From Variovorax sp. OV329 (GTDB lineage Bacteria; Pseudomonadota; Gammaproteobacteria; Burkholderiales; Burkholderiaceae_C), in the NCBI RefSeq assembly GCF_900114785.1, contig NZ_FOUG01000008.1:124001-188000 (forward strand): DNA of 64,000 nt, given 5' to 3'. The stretch's first letter is position 1. Each line of letters starts with the position of its first letter. The notes under the pieces were generated by a model that ran no database searches, was not told the DNA's origin, and was given only the letters and a program-made list of their open reading frames with translations. This document shows positions 35,143 through 42,955 of this stretch, piece after piece. The translations under genes and the position numbers were made by a program.

Positions 35143-36378
35143 CTAGGCATGCACGCGCGGCTTGACCAGCAGCCGGCGGCCCGCCCCCCATCCGCACGCG
35201 GCCATTCCCAGCGAGATCAGCACAAGGAGGATGGAAGAAGACTCGAAGCTGCCTGTCCAGCCGCGCAGCAGGCCGGCCAGCAGCGGTCCGCCCGAGGCCA
35301 GGATGTAGCCGCCGCCCTGCGCCATGGCCGAGAGCTGCGCAGTGACGTGCGCATCGGGCGATCGCAGCACGATCAGCGTCAACGCCAGCGCGAAGGCGCC
35401 GCCCTGGCCCAGGCCCAGCAGCACGGCCCAGGCCCAGCGGCCAGAGAGTGGCGCGAAGATAAAGGCCAGCATCGCCACGCAGATCACCACCGCCAGGCCG
35501 ACCGCGAAGGCGCGCTGGTCGCGGCAGCGCGCAGCGATGGACGGCGTGACCAGGCAGGTCAGCAACTGCACGAGGATGGAGACGGCCACCACGTAGCCCG
35601 CCTGCGCGCCGTCCAGCCCGCGCTCGCGCAGCATGGGCGCGAGCCAGCCCAGCACGATGTAGGCGAGGGCCGATTGCAGGCCCATGAAGCCGGTCACCTG
35701 CCAGGCCAGCTTGTCGTGCCACAGGCTGCCGCCACGCGGCTGCGCATGCGCCGGCAGCGGCCTGGCCGCCAGGGCCTGCGGCGCCCACAGCAGCAGCACC
35801 AGCGCGGCGGGCAAGGCCCATGCGGCGAGAGTCAAGGCCCACTGGCCGTGGAACAGGCTGCGCTCCAGCGGCACGGTGAAGGCGGTGGAACTCGATGCGC
35901 CGCCGCACACTGCCAGCGTGTACAGGCCGGTCATCATCGCCGCGCGTTGCGGAAAGTCGCGCTTGACCAGGCCGGGCAGCAGCACGTTGCCCACCGCGAT
36001 GCCGGCGCCCGCCATCGCGGTCGATGCGAAGAGCACGCCCAGGTGCCCCGTGCCGCGCAGCAGCGTGCCCACGCAGATCAGCAGCAGCGCGCCCAGCAGC
36101 ACGCGCTCGGGCCCGAAGCGCCGCGACAGCGCCGGCGCGGGAATCGCGAACACACCCAGGCACAGCAGCGGCAGTGTGGTGAGCAGGCTGGCGCCAGCGG
36201 GGCCCATGCCGGTGTCGCGCATCACCTCGGGCAGCAGCACCGAGATGCTGCCGAACACCGGACGCAGGTTGAAGGCGATGAGGATCAGGCTCACGCCCAG
36301 CAGCCACTGGCGTGCGATGGTGGGGGGCGTGGTGCCGGCATGCGCGCCGGCGGCGGTCGGGGTGGGGAGGGAGGACAT
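35143..36378 (-). CDS. CynX/NimT-like MFS transporter
   Basis: A protein of about 411 residues with 12 membrane segments and the CynX-type start LILIAFNLRPVFGSISVLLPEV. Further signatures are GAGIAVGNVLLPGLVKRDFP and GLGQGGAFALALTLIVLRSP. Family members move cyanate, nitroimidazoles or small organic anions. Start chosen at MSSLPTP; an ATG eight codons upstream (36402) is equally open. It probably forms a two-gene unit with the hydratase and so may import its precursor (inference). It is divergent from the YdeI-like gene. Confidence 0.82.
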   Translation of the reverse strand: MSSLPTPTAAGAHAGTTPPTIARQWLLGVSLILIAFNLRPVFGSISVLLPEVMRDTGMGPAGASLLTTLPLLCLGVFAIPAPALSRRFGPERVLLGALLLICVGTLLRGTGHLGVLFASTAMAGAGIAVGNVLLPGLVKRDFPQRAAMMTGLYTLAVCGGASSSTAFTVPLERSLFHGQWALTLAAWALPAALVLLLWAPQALAARPLPAHAQPRGGSLWHDKLAWQVTGFMGLQSALAYIVLGWLAPMLRERGLDGAQAGYVVAVSILVQLLTCLVTPSIAARCRDQRAFAVGLAVVICVAMLAFIFAPLSGRWAWAVLLGLGQGGAFALALTLIVLRSPDAHVTAQLSAMAQGGGYILASGGPLLAGLLRGWTGSFESSSILLVLISLGMAACGWGAGRRLLVKPRVHA

Positions 36379-36486
36379 GGGGGCCGTCGACTCTAGCCGC
36401 ATCGCAGGGCCATCGCCGCTGCCGGTGCGAATGACCCTGTGCCTTCATGCTGCCGCCACAATGCGTCAATCTTTCTTGACCATGCC

Positions 36487-37137
36487 GTGACGAGCAGACG
36501 ATCAAGTCCTCCAGTGCCCGAGGCCGCCGAAAGCAAGGCCGGCCTGCCCATCCTGCCCTTTGCCGATGCGAAGGCGTGGGACCGCTGGCTGGCGCGCCAC
36601 GGCACGGCGCAGAAGGGCCTGTGGCTCAAGCTGGCGAAGAAGGGCAACGAAGAGCCCGGCGTGACGCACGCGCAAGCCATCGAGACGGCGCTTTGCCATG
36701 GCTGGGTCGACGGCCAGATCCAGCGCTACGACGCGCAGTGGTGGCTGGTTCGCTTCACGCCGCGGCAGCCGCGCAGCAAGTGGTCGAAGAACAACTGCCG
36801 CACCGCCTCGCGGTTGATCGAGGAGGGCCGCATGCAGCCTGCCGGCCTGGCGCAGGTGCAGGGCGCGCAGGCCGACGGCCGCTGGGACGCGGCCTATGCC
36901 GCGCAGAGCGAAGCGGTCGTGCCGCCCGACCTGCAGGCGGCACTGGACGCGGATGCGAAGGCCGCGGCCTTCTTCGAGCAGTTGGACGGCGCGAACCGCT
37001 TCGCCATCCTCTACCGGGTGCACGAGCCCAGGCTGGCGGCCACGCGGGCGCGCCGCATCGGGCAACTCGTGGCCATGCTCGCGCGCGGCGAGACCATCCA
37101 TCCGCTGGCAAAGAAGCGCTCTCGCGTGACTGACTGA
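36487..37137 (+). CDS. YdeI/OmpD-associated family protein
   Basis: A protein of about 216 residues with the family pattern: an N-terminal PFADAKAWDRWLARHGTAQKGLWLKLAKKG, the central IETALCHGWVDGQIQRYD and FTPRQPRSKWSKNN, and a C-terminal helical segment ending in a basic tail. The biochemical role is unknown. I take GTG 36487 as start because the family alignment begins near there; ATG 36439 would add 16 residues. It is a single gene on the plus strand, divergent from the CynX-like transporter. Confidence 0.78.
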   Translation: MTSRRSSPPVPEAAESKAGLPILPFADAKAWDRWLARHGTAQKGLWLKLAKKGNEEPGVTHAQAIETALCHGWVDGQIQRYDAQWWLVRFTPRQPRSKWSKNNCRTASRLIEEGRMQPAGLAQVQGAQADGRWDAAYAAQSEAVVPPDLQAALDADAKAAAFFEQLDGANRFAILYRVHEPRLAATRARRIGQLVAMLARGETIHPLAKKRSRVTD

Positions 37138-37275
37138 CCGCTACCAGCGCAGGTGCAGACCCAGCGAGCCGCCGGACCTTTTACCATCGGCCCCTGCGGC
37201 ACGCGTACCGGATGCCTGCAAGCAGTTGCTTCCGGTGAGGCCGCATCGATCCTCTTCAACCGAGAAGGCCATCCC

Positions 37276-37680
37276 ATGATCACCGTCGAGACCACCGTTG
37301 CCGCGCCCGTCCAGGACGTCTGGCGCGCCTACACCACGCCCGAGGACATCAAGCAGTGGAACGCTGCATCGCCCGACTGGCACACCACCGCGGCCAGCGT
37401 GGACCTGCGCGAGGGCGGCGCCTTCAGTTCGCGCATGGAGGCCAAGGACGGCAGCATGGGCTTCGACTTCGCGGGCACCTACACGAAGATCGTTCCGAAC
37501 CAGCGCATCGAGTACGCCTTCGGCGAGCGCGCGGCGCAAGTGGAGTTCATCGAGGAAGGCGGCGCGACGAAGGTGCGCGTGAGCTTCGACCCCGAAAACG
37601 AATTTCCGGTCGAGCAGCAGCGCCAGGGCTGGCAGGCCATCCTCGAGAACTTCGCGCGCCACGTGCAGGCGCGCAGCTGA
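37276..37680 (+). CDS. SRPBCC/AHSA1 domain protein
   Basis: A 134-residue single-domain protein with the AHSA1 pattern (ITVETTVAAPVQDVWRAYTTPEDIKQWNAASPDW... GTYTKIVPNQRIEYAF... GWQAILENFARHVQ). The fold has a deep hydrophobic pocket; the ligand is unknown. ATG 37276 starts exactly at the domain, and the open frame upstream is unrelated. A LysE-type exporter follows 19 bp downstream. Confidence 0.82.
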   Translation: MITVETTVAAPVQDVWRAYTTPEDIKQWNAASPDWHTTAASVDLREGGAFSSRMEAKDGSMGFDFAGTYTKIVPNQRIEYAFGERAAQVEFIEEGGATKVRVSFDPENEFPVEQQRQGWQAILENFARHVQARS

Positions 37681-37699
37681 ACCCACCAGGAGAAAGCGC

Positions 37700-38326
37700 G
37701 TGTCCCTGCAACTCTGGCTGGCCTTCGTCGCCGCCTCGGCCCTGCTGCTGATCATTCCAGGGCCCACCATCCTTACCGTGATCAGCTATTCGATGTCGCA
37801 CGGACGCCGCGCCAACGTGCCGCTGGTGGCCGCCGTGGCGCTGGGCGATTCGACCGCGCTGGTGCTCTCGCTGCTGGGCCTGGGTGCGCTGCTCGCGGCC
37901 TCCGCCTTCTGGTTCACGGTGGTGAAGTTCGTGGGCGGCCTGTACCTGCTCTACCTGGGCATCAAGCTGCTGCGCGCCGGCATCTCGCCCGCCGAACTGG
38001 CCGCGCCGGCCGCACCGGGCTCGCGCTGGCGCCTGTTCGCCAACACCTGGCTGGTGACGGCGCTCAACCCGAAGGGCATCGTGTTCTTCGTCGCCTTCCT
38101 GCCGCAGTTCATCAACCCCCGCGGCGACGTGTCGCAGCAGATGCTGCTGCTGGCCATCACCTTCGTCGTCATGGCGACCCTCAACGCCAGCCTGTATGCG
38201 GCTTTCGCGAGTTCGGCGCGGCGCTTCCTCGCGTCGCCGCGCGCGCTGCGCGGCTTCAACATCGCGGGCGGATCGCTGCTGTCGGCGGCGGGCGTGTGGG
38301 CGCTGTTCGCGCGGCGTCCGGTCTAG
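37700..38326 (+). CDS. LysE/RhtB family exporter
   Basis: A 208-residue inner membrane protein with five or six membrane segments, starting at GTG 37700 after AGGAGA. It has the family signature IIPGPTILTVISYSMSHGRRANVP and TALNPKGIVFFVAFLPQFI. Members export amino acids such as homoserine, threonine or lysine, or dipeptides. It is the first of two LysE-type genes here, with a DUF1697 gene between them. Confidence 0.88.
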   Translation: MSLQLWLAFVAASALLLIIPGPTILTVISYSMSHGRRANVPLVAAVALGDSTALVLSLLGLGALLAASAFWFTVVKFVGGLYLLYLGIKLLRAGISPAELAAPAAPGSRWRLFANTWLVTALNPKGIVFFVAFLPQFINPRGDVSQQMLLLAITFVVMATLNASLYAAFASSARRFLASPRALRGFNIAGGSLLSAAGVWALFARRPV

Positions 38327-38335
38327 CGAAAAAAG

Positions 38336-38851
38336 ATGCCGCGCTTCGTCGCCTTCCTGCGTGGCGTGAGCCCGGCCAATGCGAGCATGCCGCAGCTCAA
38401 GCAATGCTTCGAGGCGGCTGGCTTCAAGAACGTGCGCACGGTGCTGTCCAGCGGCAACGTGGTGTTCGACGCGCGGGCGGCGTCCGATGCGGCGATCGAG
38501 CGCAAGGCCGAACAGTGCATGCAGGAGGCGCTGGGCCGCAGCTTCTACACCATCGTGCGCCCGTCGGCCGAGCTGCAGGCGCTGCTGGCCACCGATCCTT
38601 TCACGGCGCACGGCGTGCCCGCGAACGCCAAGCGCGTGGTGAGCTTCCTGCGCGAGGCGCGCGAGCCGCGCGTGAAACTACCGCTGGCCAGGGACGAGGC
38701 TGCCGTGCTGTGCCTGTCGGGGCGCGAGGCCTTCTCCGCCTACCTGCCGTCGGACAAGGGGCCGGTGTTCATGAAGCTCATCGAGAGCGCCTTCGGCAGC
38801 GACGTGACCACGCGCACCTGGGATACGGTCGCGAAGTGCGCCGCCGCGTAG
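38336..38851 (+). CDS. DUF1697 family protein
   Basis: A 171-residue protein with the DUF1697 hallmarks (RFVAFLRGVSPANASMPQLKQCFEAAGFKNVRTVLSSGNVVF). Its end, KLIESAFGSDVTTRTWDTV, is also typical. No function is established for the family. It starts 9 bp after the LysE stop and is followed 28 bp later by another LysE gene, so the block looks co-transcribed. Confidence 0.85.
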   Translation: MPRFVAFLRGVSPANASMPQLKQCFEAAGFKNVRTVLSSGNVVFDARAASDAAIERKAEQCMQEALGRSFYTIVRPSAELQALLATDPFTAHGVPANAKRVVSFLREAREPRVKLPLARDEAAVLCLSGREAFSAYLPSDKGPVFMKLIESAFGSDVTTRTWDTVAKCAAA

Positions 38852-38879
38852 ATCGACTCCAAGCGAACAGGACAAGAAC

Positions 38880-39509
38880 ATGTTCCCCACCGACATCCTC
38901 CTGGCCTACCTCCTCGCCGTGCTGGTCGTGGTGATCGCGCCCGGCCCGGACAACATCCTGGCCATCAGCCGCGGCCTGAGCCAGGGCCGCGCCGCCGCGG
39001 CGCTGTCTTCCGTGGGGGCGGGACTGGGCATCATGGTGCACACCGTCGCGGCCACGCTGGGGCTGGCCCTGGTGCTGCAGACCTCGCCGGTGGCCTTCTG
39101 GATCGTCAAGGCGGCGGGCGCCGCCTACCTGCTGTGGCTGGGCTGGAAGGCCATCTTCTCGCGCGGCCTCATCTCCTTCGTGCCGGCGGCGCGGCAGCCG
39201 ATGAAGCGCGTGTTCCTCACGGGGCTGCTGTCCAACGTCTTGAACCCGAAGCCGGGTCTGTTCGTGGTGGCTTTCCTTCCGCAGTTCGTGGCCGCGTCGC
39301 GCGGGCCGGTGTGGGTGCAGATGCTGGTGTACGGCGCCATCTTCGCGGTGCTGACGGCCATCATCTTCACCGTGCTCGGGGCCTTTGCGGCCCAGTTGTC
39401 GAAGGCGCTGGCGCGCCGGCCGCGCGTGGTGCTGGCGGCCAACGTGGGCGCGGGGCTGACCTTCGTTGTGGCCGGGTTGTCGATCCTTGCGCTTGACCGG
39501 CGCAGGTGA
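38880..39509 (+). CDS. LysE/RhtB family exporter (second copy)
   Basis: A 209-residue membrane protein with VIAPGPDNILAISRGLSQGRAAA and NVLNPKPGLFVVAFLPQFV, typical of the family. It is only distantly similar to the copy at 37700, so this is not a recent tandem duplication. Its stop overlaps the start of the next gene (TGATG). Confidence 0.88.
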   Translation: MFPTDILLAYLLAVLVVVIAPGPDNILAISRGLSQGRAAAALSSVGAGLGIMVHTVAATLGLALVLQTSPVAFWIVKAAGAAYLLWLGWKAIFSRGLISFVPAARQPMKRVFLTGLLSNVLNPKPGLFVVAFLPQFVAASRGPVWVQMLVYGAIFAVLTAIIFTVLGAFAAQLSKALARRPRVVLAANVGAGLTFVVAGLSILALDRRR

Positions 39510-39931
39510 TGGCCACCGTGCACCGCGTCTTCGTGTTCGGCACGCTGAAGGAAGGCTTCCCCAACTTCGCGACCAACCGGGGACGGCGTCTGCCGGGCAG
39601 CTTCGTCACCCGGGAGCGCTATCCGCTCTACCTGGTCGGCGAGCGGCATTCGCCCTGGCTTGTCGACCGGCCGGGTGAGGGCGAGCGCGTGGCGGGCCAG
39701 GTGTTCGAGGTGAGCGAGGAAGCCCTTGCCGCGATGGACGCGCTGGAGCGCATCCACGCGCCCGACGGCTACCGCCGCTTGCGGATCACCGTCGAGGCGG
39801 AGCGGGGCGGGACCTTCGAGGTGTTCGCGTATCTCAAGCAAGCGGGCGACCTGTTGGCCGCCGAGGTCCGCATGGGACCGCTGGCTGAGTACAAGCCCGA
39901 GCATGCGGCGCTGTACCGTCCCAGACAATAG
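39509..39931 (+). CDS. Gamma-glutamylcyclotransferase-like (AIG2/GGCT) protein
   Basis: A 140-residue protein of the GGCT/AIG2 fold. It has the N-terminal nucleotide-like loop VFVFGTLKEGFPNF and the mid-domain VFEVSEEALAAMDALERIHAPDGYRR, and ends in PLAEYKPEHAALYRPRQ. Members release 5-oxoproline from gamma-glutamyl amines or peptides, but many are uncharacterised. The ATG at 39509 overlaps the LysE stop by one base, giving likely coupled translation with an amino acid exporter. A GTG one codon earlier is possible. Confidence 0.78.
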   Translation: MATVHRVFVFGTLKEGFPNFATNRGRRLPGSFVTRERYPLYLVGERHSPWLVDRPGEGERVAGQVFEVSEEALAAMDALERIHAPDGYRRLRITVEAERGGTFEVFAYLKQAGDLLAAEVRMGPLAEYKPEHAALYRPRQ

Positions 39932-39939
39932 CCGCCAGC

Positions 39940-40506
39940 ATGCGCTTCGAAGGAACGATCAAGAGCTGGAACGAGGCCAAGGGCTTCGGCTTCCTTGCTT
40001 CCACGCAGGGAGGGCAGGACGTCTTCGTCCATGTGTCGGCATTGCCGCGCGGCAGCGGCGTGCCCCGCGTCGGGCAGGCCTTCAGCTTCGAGGTGGAGCT
40101 CAATCGCGAAGGAAAGAAGCGCGCCGTTCGCGTGGCGCCTGCGGGCCAGGCCTATTCCGCGCCGCGCCGTTCGCATCCGCGCGAGCGCGAAGGCAGGAGC
40201 CCGGTGGCCGTGCTTGTCGGCTTCGTTCTCGTGCTGGTGATCGGTGCGGCTGCGTACGGCAAGTTCGGCGGGCTATTCACGCGGCTGGCTGCGTCGGACG
40301 CTGGCTCCGAAAGCATTGCCGTGCAAGCGGCGCCCGTCGAGGTTCCGGTTTTGTTCAGGTGCGATGGACGCACGCACTGTTCCCAGATGAGTTCCTGCGC
40401 GGAAGCCAAGTACTTCCTGAAGAACTGCCCCGGCGTGAAGATGGACGGCAACGGCGATGGCGTGCCCTGCGAGCAGCAGTGGTGCACCAGCCTCTTCGCG
40501 CGGTAG
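39940..40506 (+). CDS. Cold-shock domain / transmembrane / excalibur fusion protein
   Basis: A 188-residue three-part protein. Residues 1-65 form a cold-shock domain with RNP-like motifs (KGFGFL, DVFVHVSAL). About residues 86-108 are one membrane segment (VAVLVGFVLVLVIGAAAYG). The C-terminus is an excalibur calcium-binding-like domain with four cysteines and DGNGDGVPCEQQW. The topology places a nucleic-acid-binding domain in the cytoplasm and a cysteine-rich, cation-binding domain in the periplasm. Related proteins exist in proteobacteria, but the role is unknown. It starts 8 bp after the GGCT-like gene. Confidence 0.8.
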   Translation: MRFEGTIKSWNEAKGFGFLASTQGGQDVFVHVSALPRGSGVPRVGQAFSFEVELNREGKKRAVRVAPAGQAYSAPRRSHPREREGRSPVAVLVGFVLVLVIGAAAYGKFGGLFTRLAASDAGSESIAVQAAPVEVPVLFRCDGRTHCSQMSSCAEAKYFLKNCPGVKMDGNGDGVPCEQQWCTSLFAR

Positions 40507-40613
40507 CAGCGACACCATCGGCATCGAGGTCACCCGCACCACGCACCTGTTCAACTTTCTTGCGCTCGACTCGTTCGCCCGTTACAAATCGTCATCAAAG
40601 GGAGGACGAGCAG

Positions 40614-40751
40614 ATGGATGAAGGGCTGTGTCTTGCGCTGGGCGTGTCCGCCGGCACCGTGATCGGCGCCCTGCATGGGCAACTGGGTCTTTGGTTGGCG
40701 ATTGGCGCCGCCCTGGGCGTGGCATTCGAGATCGGCCTGCGCCGCCGCTGA
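40614..40751 (+). CDS. Small hydrophobic membrane protein
   Basis: A 45-residue protein (MDEGLCLALGVSAGTVIGA...) with one or two membrane-spanning stretches rich in Gly and a basic end (LRRR). A strong ribosome site, GGGAGGA, lies 7 bp upstream. It starts 107 bp after the excalibur fusion gene; that gap shows nothing else. Glycine-zipper-like spacing (GxxxG patterns) suggests self-association (inference). Function unknown. Confidence 0.6.
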   Translation: MDEGLCLALGVSAGTVIGALHGQLGLWLAIGAALGVAFEIGLRRR

Positions 40752-40760
40752 GGAAGGGGC

Positions 40761-41285
40761 GTGGCCATGTCGTCGATCCGCCCCTGCCCGTTGCCGCCCG
40801 ATGCCCTGCTGGCGGGCTATGCCGCCGGCGGCGCCTTTGCCGACTGCTACACCGCCGAGGTCGCGCGGCCGGTGCCGCATGGCAGCTTCATCGAGGCCTT
40901 CTACCGCGGCGGCCTCATGCGGCTGGAACGCCGCCTGATCGGCCTCGCGCTGTCCAGGCCGTCGACCGATGCGCAGGTTCGCGAACTTGCCGCGGGCCAG
41001 ACGCGTGAGTTCTCGGCCTGGCGGGTCGAGCACCGCACGCCCAACCAGCTGCTGATGCGCGACGTGGGCGGCCGCACGCGCTCCTGGCTGATGACGGTGC
41101 CTGAGGGCGCGAACGGCACGCGTCTGTACTTCGGCTCCGCCGTCGTCCCGAGCGTGGACCGCGCCACCGGCAAGTCGCGCATGGGCTTCGGCTTCCATGC
41201 ACTGCTGGGCTTCCACAAGCTGTATTCGCGCCTGCTGCTGGGCGCGGCGCTGGCGCGGTTGCAAGCGCCTGAAGCCCGGGGCTAG
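40761..41285 (+). CDS. Conserved hypothetical protein
   Basis: A 174-residue soluble protein that I cannot place with confidence. It has a GYAAGGAFADCYTAEV start, then FREAFYRG-like and RLIGLALSRPSTD segments, GQTREFSAWRVEHRTPNQLLMRDVGGRTRSWLMT and a C-terminal HKLYSRLLLGAAL. The layout resembles DUF2867-type proteins. I choose GTG 40761, 9 bp after GAGGAAGG; ATG 40767 is an alternative. Its stop overlaps the stop of the convergent IclR gene by 3 bp. Confidence 0.65.
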   Translation: MAMSSIRPCPLPPDALLAGYAAGGAFADCYTAEVARPVPHGSFIEAFYRGGLMRLERRLIGLALSRPSTDAQVRELAAGQTREFSAWRVEHRTPNQLLMRDVGGRTRSWLMTVPEGANGTRLYFGSAVVPSVDRATGKSRMGFGFHALLGFHKLYSRLLLGAALARLQAPEARG

Positions 41286-42067
41286 AGCAGGCTCGAGATC
41301 TGCCGCGCCGCCGCCAGCAGCGGCGGCAGCATGCTTTCCTGCATCACCTTGGCGCTGGTGCGGTTCGCCTGCCCGCTGATGTTGAGCGCGGCCACCATGC
41401 GGCCCGCGCGGTCGGTGATGGGCGCGGCGATGGAGATCAGGCCCTCTTCCAGTTCCTGGTTCACCACGCACCATCCCTGCCGGCGCGCCTGCTGCACCCG
41501 TGCCAGGATGACCTCCGGGTCCGTCAGCGTGTGCTTGGTGAAGGCCTCGACGCCCGAGGCGGCGATGCGCGCCTTCACCTCGTCGTCGGGCAGCTCGCCC
41601 AGAAGCAGCCGGCCCATCGACGTGCACCACGCGGGCAGGCGCGAGCCCACACCGAGGTTGATGCGCATGATCTTCTGCGTGGGCACGCGCAGCACGTAGA
41701 CGATGTCGGTGGCGTCCAGCACGGCCGCCGAACACGACTCCTGCACCTCCCGTACCAGCGCCTCCATCACCGGCTCGGCGCGGTTCCAGATGGGCATGGA
41801 CGACAGGTAGGCAAAGCCCAGGTCGAGGATGCGCGGCGTGAGCGAGAAGAGCTTGCCGTCGCTGCCCACATAGCCCAGCGTCTGCAGCGTGAGCAGGATG
41901 CGGCGTGCGCCCGCGCGGGTGAGGCCGGTGGCGGCGGCCACTTCCGACAGCGTCTGGTGCGGCGTGCGGGCGCTGAAGGAACGGATGACTTCCAGCCCGC
42001 GCGCGAAGGACTGCACGTAGGCGTCGCCGGGGCGGGGTGTATCGGTGTGTGTCGCTAGGCTTGTCAT
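41282..42067 (-). CDS. IclR family regulator, PcaR/PcaU/PobR-type
   Basis: A 261-residue regulator. The N-terminal winged HTH (QSFARGLEVIRSFSARTPHQTLSEVAAATGLTRAGARRILLTL) is followed by the effector domain (SCSAAVLDATDIVYVLRVPTQKIMRINLGVGSRLPAWCTSMGRLLL), typical of the branch that controls beta-ketoadipate genes. It is divergent from pcaIJF with 126 bp between starts. That gap holds matching operator-like repeats, so it very likely regulates pcaIJF and itself (inference). Confidence 0.88.
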   Translation of the reverse strand: MTSLATHTDTPRPGDAYVQSFARGLEVIRSFSARTPHQTLSEVAAATGLTRAGARRILLTLQTLGYVGSDGKLFSLTPRILDLGFAYLSSMPIWNRAEPVMEALVREVQESCSAAVLDATDIVYVLRVPTQKIMRINLGVGSRLPAWCTSMGRLLLGELPDDEVKARIAASGVEAFTKHTLTDPEVILARVQQARRQGWCVVNQELEEGLISIAAPITDRAGRMVAALNISGQANRTSAKVMQESMLPPLLAAARQISSLL

Positions 42068-42091
42068 GGCGGGCGATCCTCTCTAAAATTC

Positions 42092-42120
42092 ATTATACGA
42101 ACAAATGTTCGGTATTCGAA
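42092..42120 (-). promoter_or_regulatory. Sigma70 promoter of the IclR-type gene
   Basis: On the minus strand, TTCGAA (42120-42115), a 17-bp spacer and a perfect TATAAT (42097-42092) lie 25 bp upstream of the ATG. The operator-like repeat CGAAC-N4-GTTCG lies inside the spacer, indicating autorepression. Confidence 0.6.
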
Positions 42121-42121
42121 C
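42098..42121. promoter_or_regulatory. IclR-type operator candidate: CGAAC-N4-GTTCG followed by TTCGAAC
   Basis: Three GAAC/GTTC half-sites within 24 bp lie between the divergent regulator and pcaI. The composition resembles the GTTCGAT-rich PcaR/PcaU sites described for this family. Confidence 0.6.
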
Positions 42122-42142
42122 AAAATCCACAAGCGGATTTTG
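42121..42142. promoter_or_regulatory. Inverted repeat CAAAATCC-N6-GGATTTTG upstream of pcaI
   Basis: A perfect 8-bp inverted repeat 50 bp upstream of the pcaI start, directly next to the IclR-type half-sites. It could be a second regulator site or a leader hairpin. Confidence 0.45.
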
Positions 42143-42193
42143 GGCGGACAGATCCCTCGGTTCCGCGTTTTCCCCACCCAGGAGACAGATTCA

Positions 42194-42895
42194 ATGATCG
42201 ACAAGATCGCAGCCTCGGTCGCCGATGCCATGGCCGGCGTCCGCGACGGTGCCACCGTCCTCATCGGCGGCTTCGGCACCGCCGGCATTCCCAACGAACT
42301 CATCGACGGCCTGATCGCCCACGGCGCCAAGGACCTCACCGTGGTGAACAACAACGCGGGCAATGGCGACACCGGCCTGGCCGCGCTGCTCAAGGCCGGC
42401 CGCGTTCGCAAGATCATCTGCAGCTTCCCGCGCCAGGCCGACAGCTTCGTCTTCGACGAGCTCTACCGCAGCGGCAAGCTGGAGCTGGAACTGGTCCCGC
42501 AGGGCAACCTGGCCGAGCGCATCCGCGCGGCCGGCGCCGGCGTGGGCGCCTTCTTCTGCCCCACCGGCTTCGGCACGCAGCTCTCGGGCGACCGCGAGGT
42601 TCGCGAGATCAACGGCAAGAAGTACGTGCTGGAATTCCCCATCCACGGCGACGTGGCCCTCATCAAGGCCGAGGCCGGCGACCGCTGGGGCAACCTCATC
42701 TACCGCAAGGCCGCCCGCAACTTCGGCCCGGTGATGGCCATGGCCTCGAAGAAGACCATCGCCACCGTGCACGAGATCGCCGAGCTGGGCACGCTGGACC
42801 CGGAGTCCATCGTCACCCCCGGCATCTTCGTGCACCACGTCGTCAAGATCGATCGCGTCGCCACGCAAGCGGGCGGCTTCAAGAAGGCAGCTTGA
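42194..42895 (+). CDS. pcaI: 3-oxoadipate CoA-transferase, subunit A
   Basis: A 233-residue alpha subunit of the succinyl-CoA:3-oxoadipate CoA-transferase, the next-to-last step of the beta-ketoadipate pathway. Signatures are GATVLIGGFGTAGIPNELIDGL, the oxyanion/CoA region NNNAGNGDTGLAALL, and FFCPTGFGTQLS. The start at 42194 follows AGGAGACAG. Together with pcaJ and pcaF it completes 3-oxoadipate use, serving both protocatechuate and the maleylacetate routes encoded at 11-25 kb. Confidence 0.95.
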   Translation: MIDKIAASVADAMAGVRDGATVLIGGFGTAGIPNELIDGLIAHGAKDLTVVNNNAGNGDTGLAALLKAGRVRKIICSFPRQADSFVFDELYRSGKLELELVPQGNLAERIRAAGAGVGAFFCPTGFGTQLSGDREVREINGKKYVLEFPIHGDVALIKAEAGDRWGNLIYRKAARNFGPVMAMASKKTIATVHEIAELGTLDPESIVTPGIFVHHVVKIDRVATQAGGFKKAA

Positions 42896-42926
42896 GCTGC
42901 CGGGCCGCCCCAAAGCAAAAACCGTA

Positions 42927-42938
42927 GCGCGAAAGCGC
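42927..42938 (+). other. Short hairpin GCGC-GAAA-GCGC before the pcaJ ribosome site
   Basis: A 4-bp GC stem closed by a GAAA (GNRA) tetraloop lies immediately before the TAGGAG ribosome site of pcaJ. It may tune pcaI/pcaJ stoichiometry or protect the message (inference). Confidence 0.3.
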
Positions 42939-42955
42939 GTAGGAGCATATTTCTC

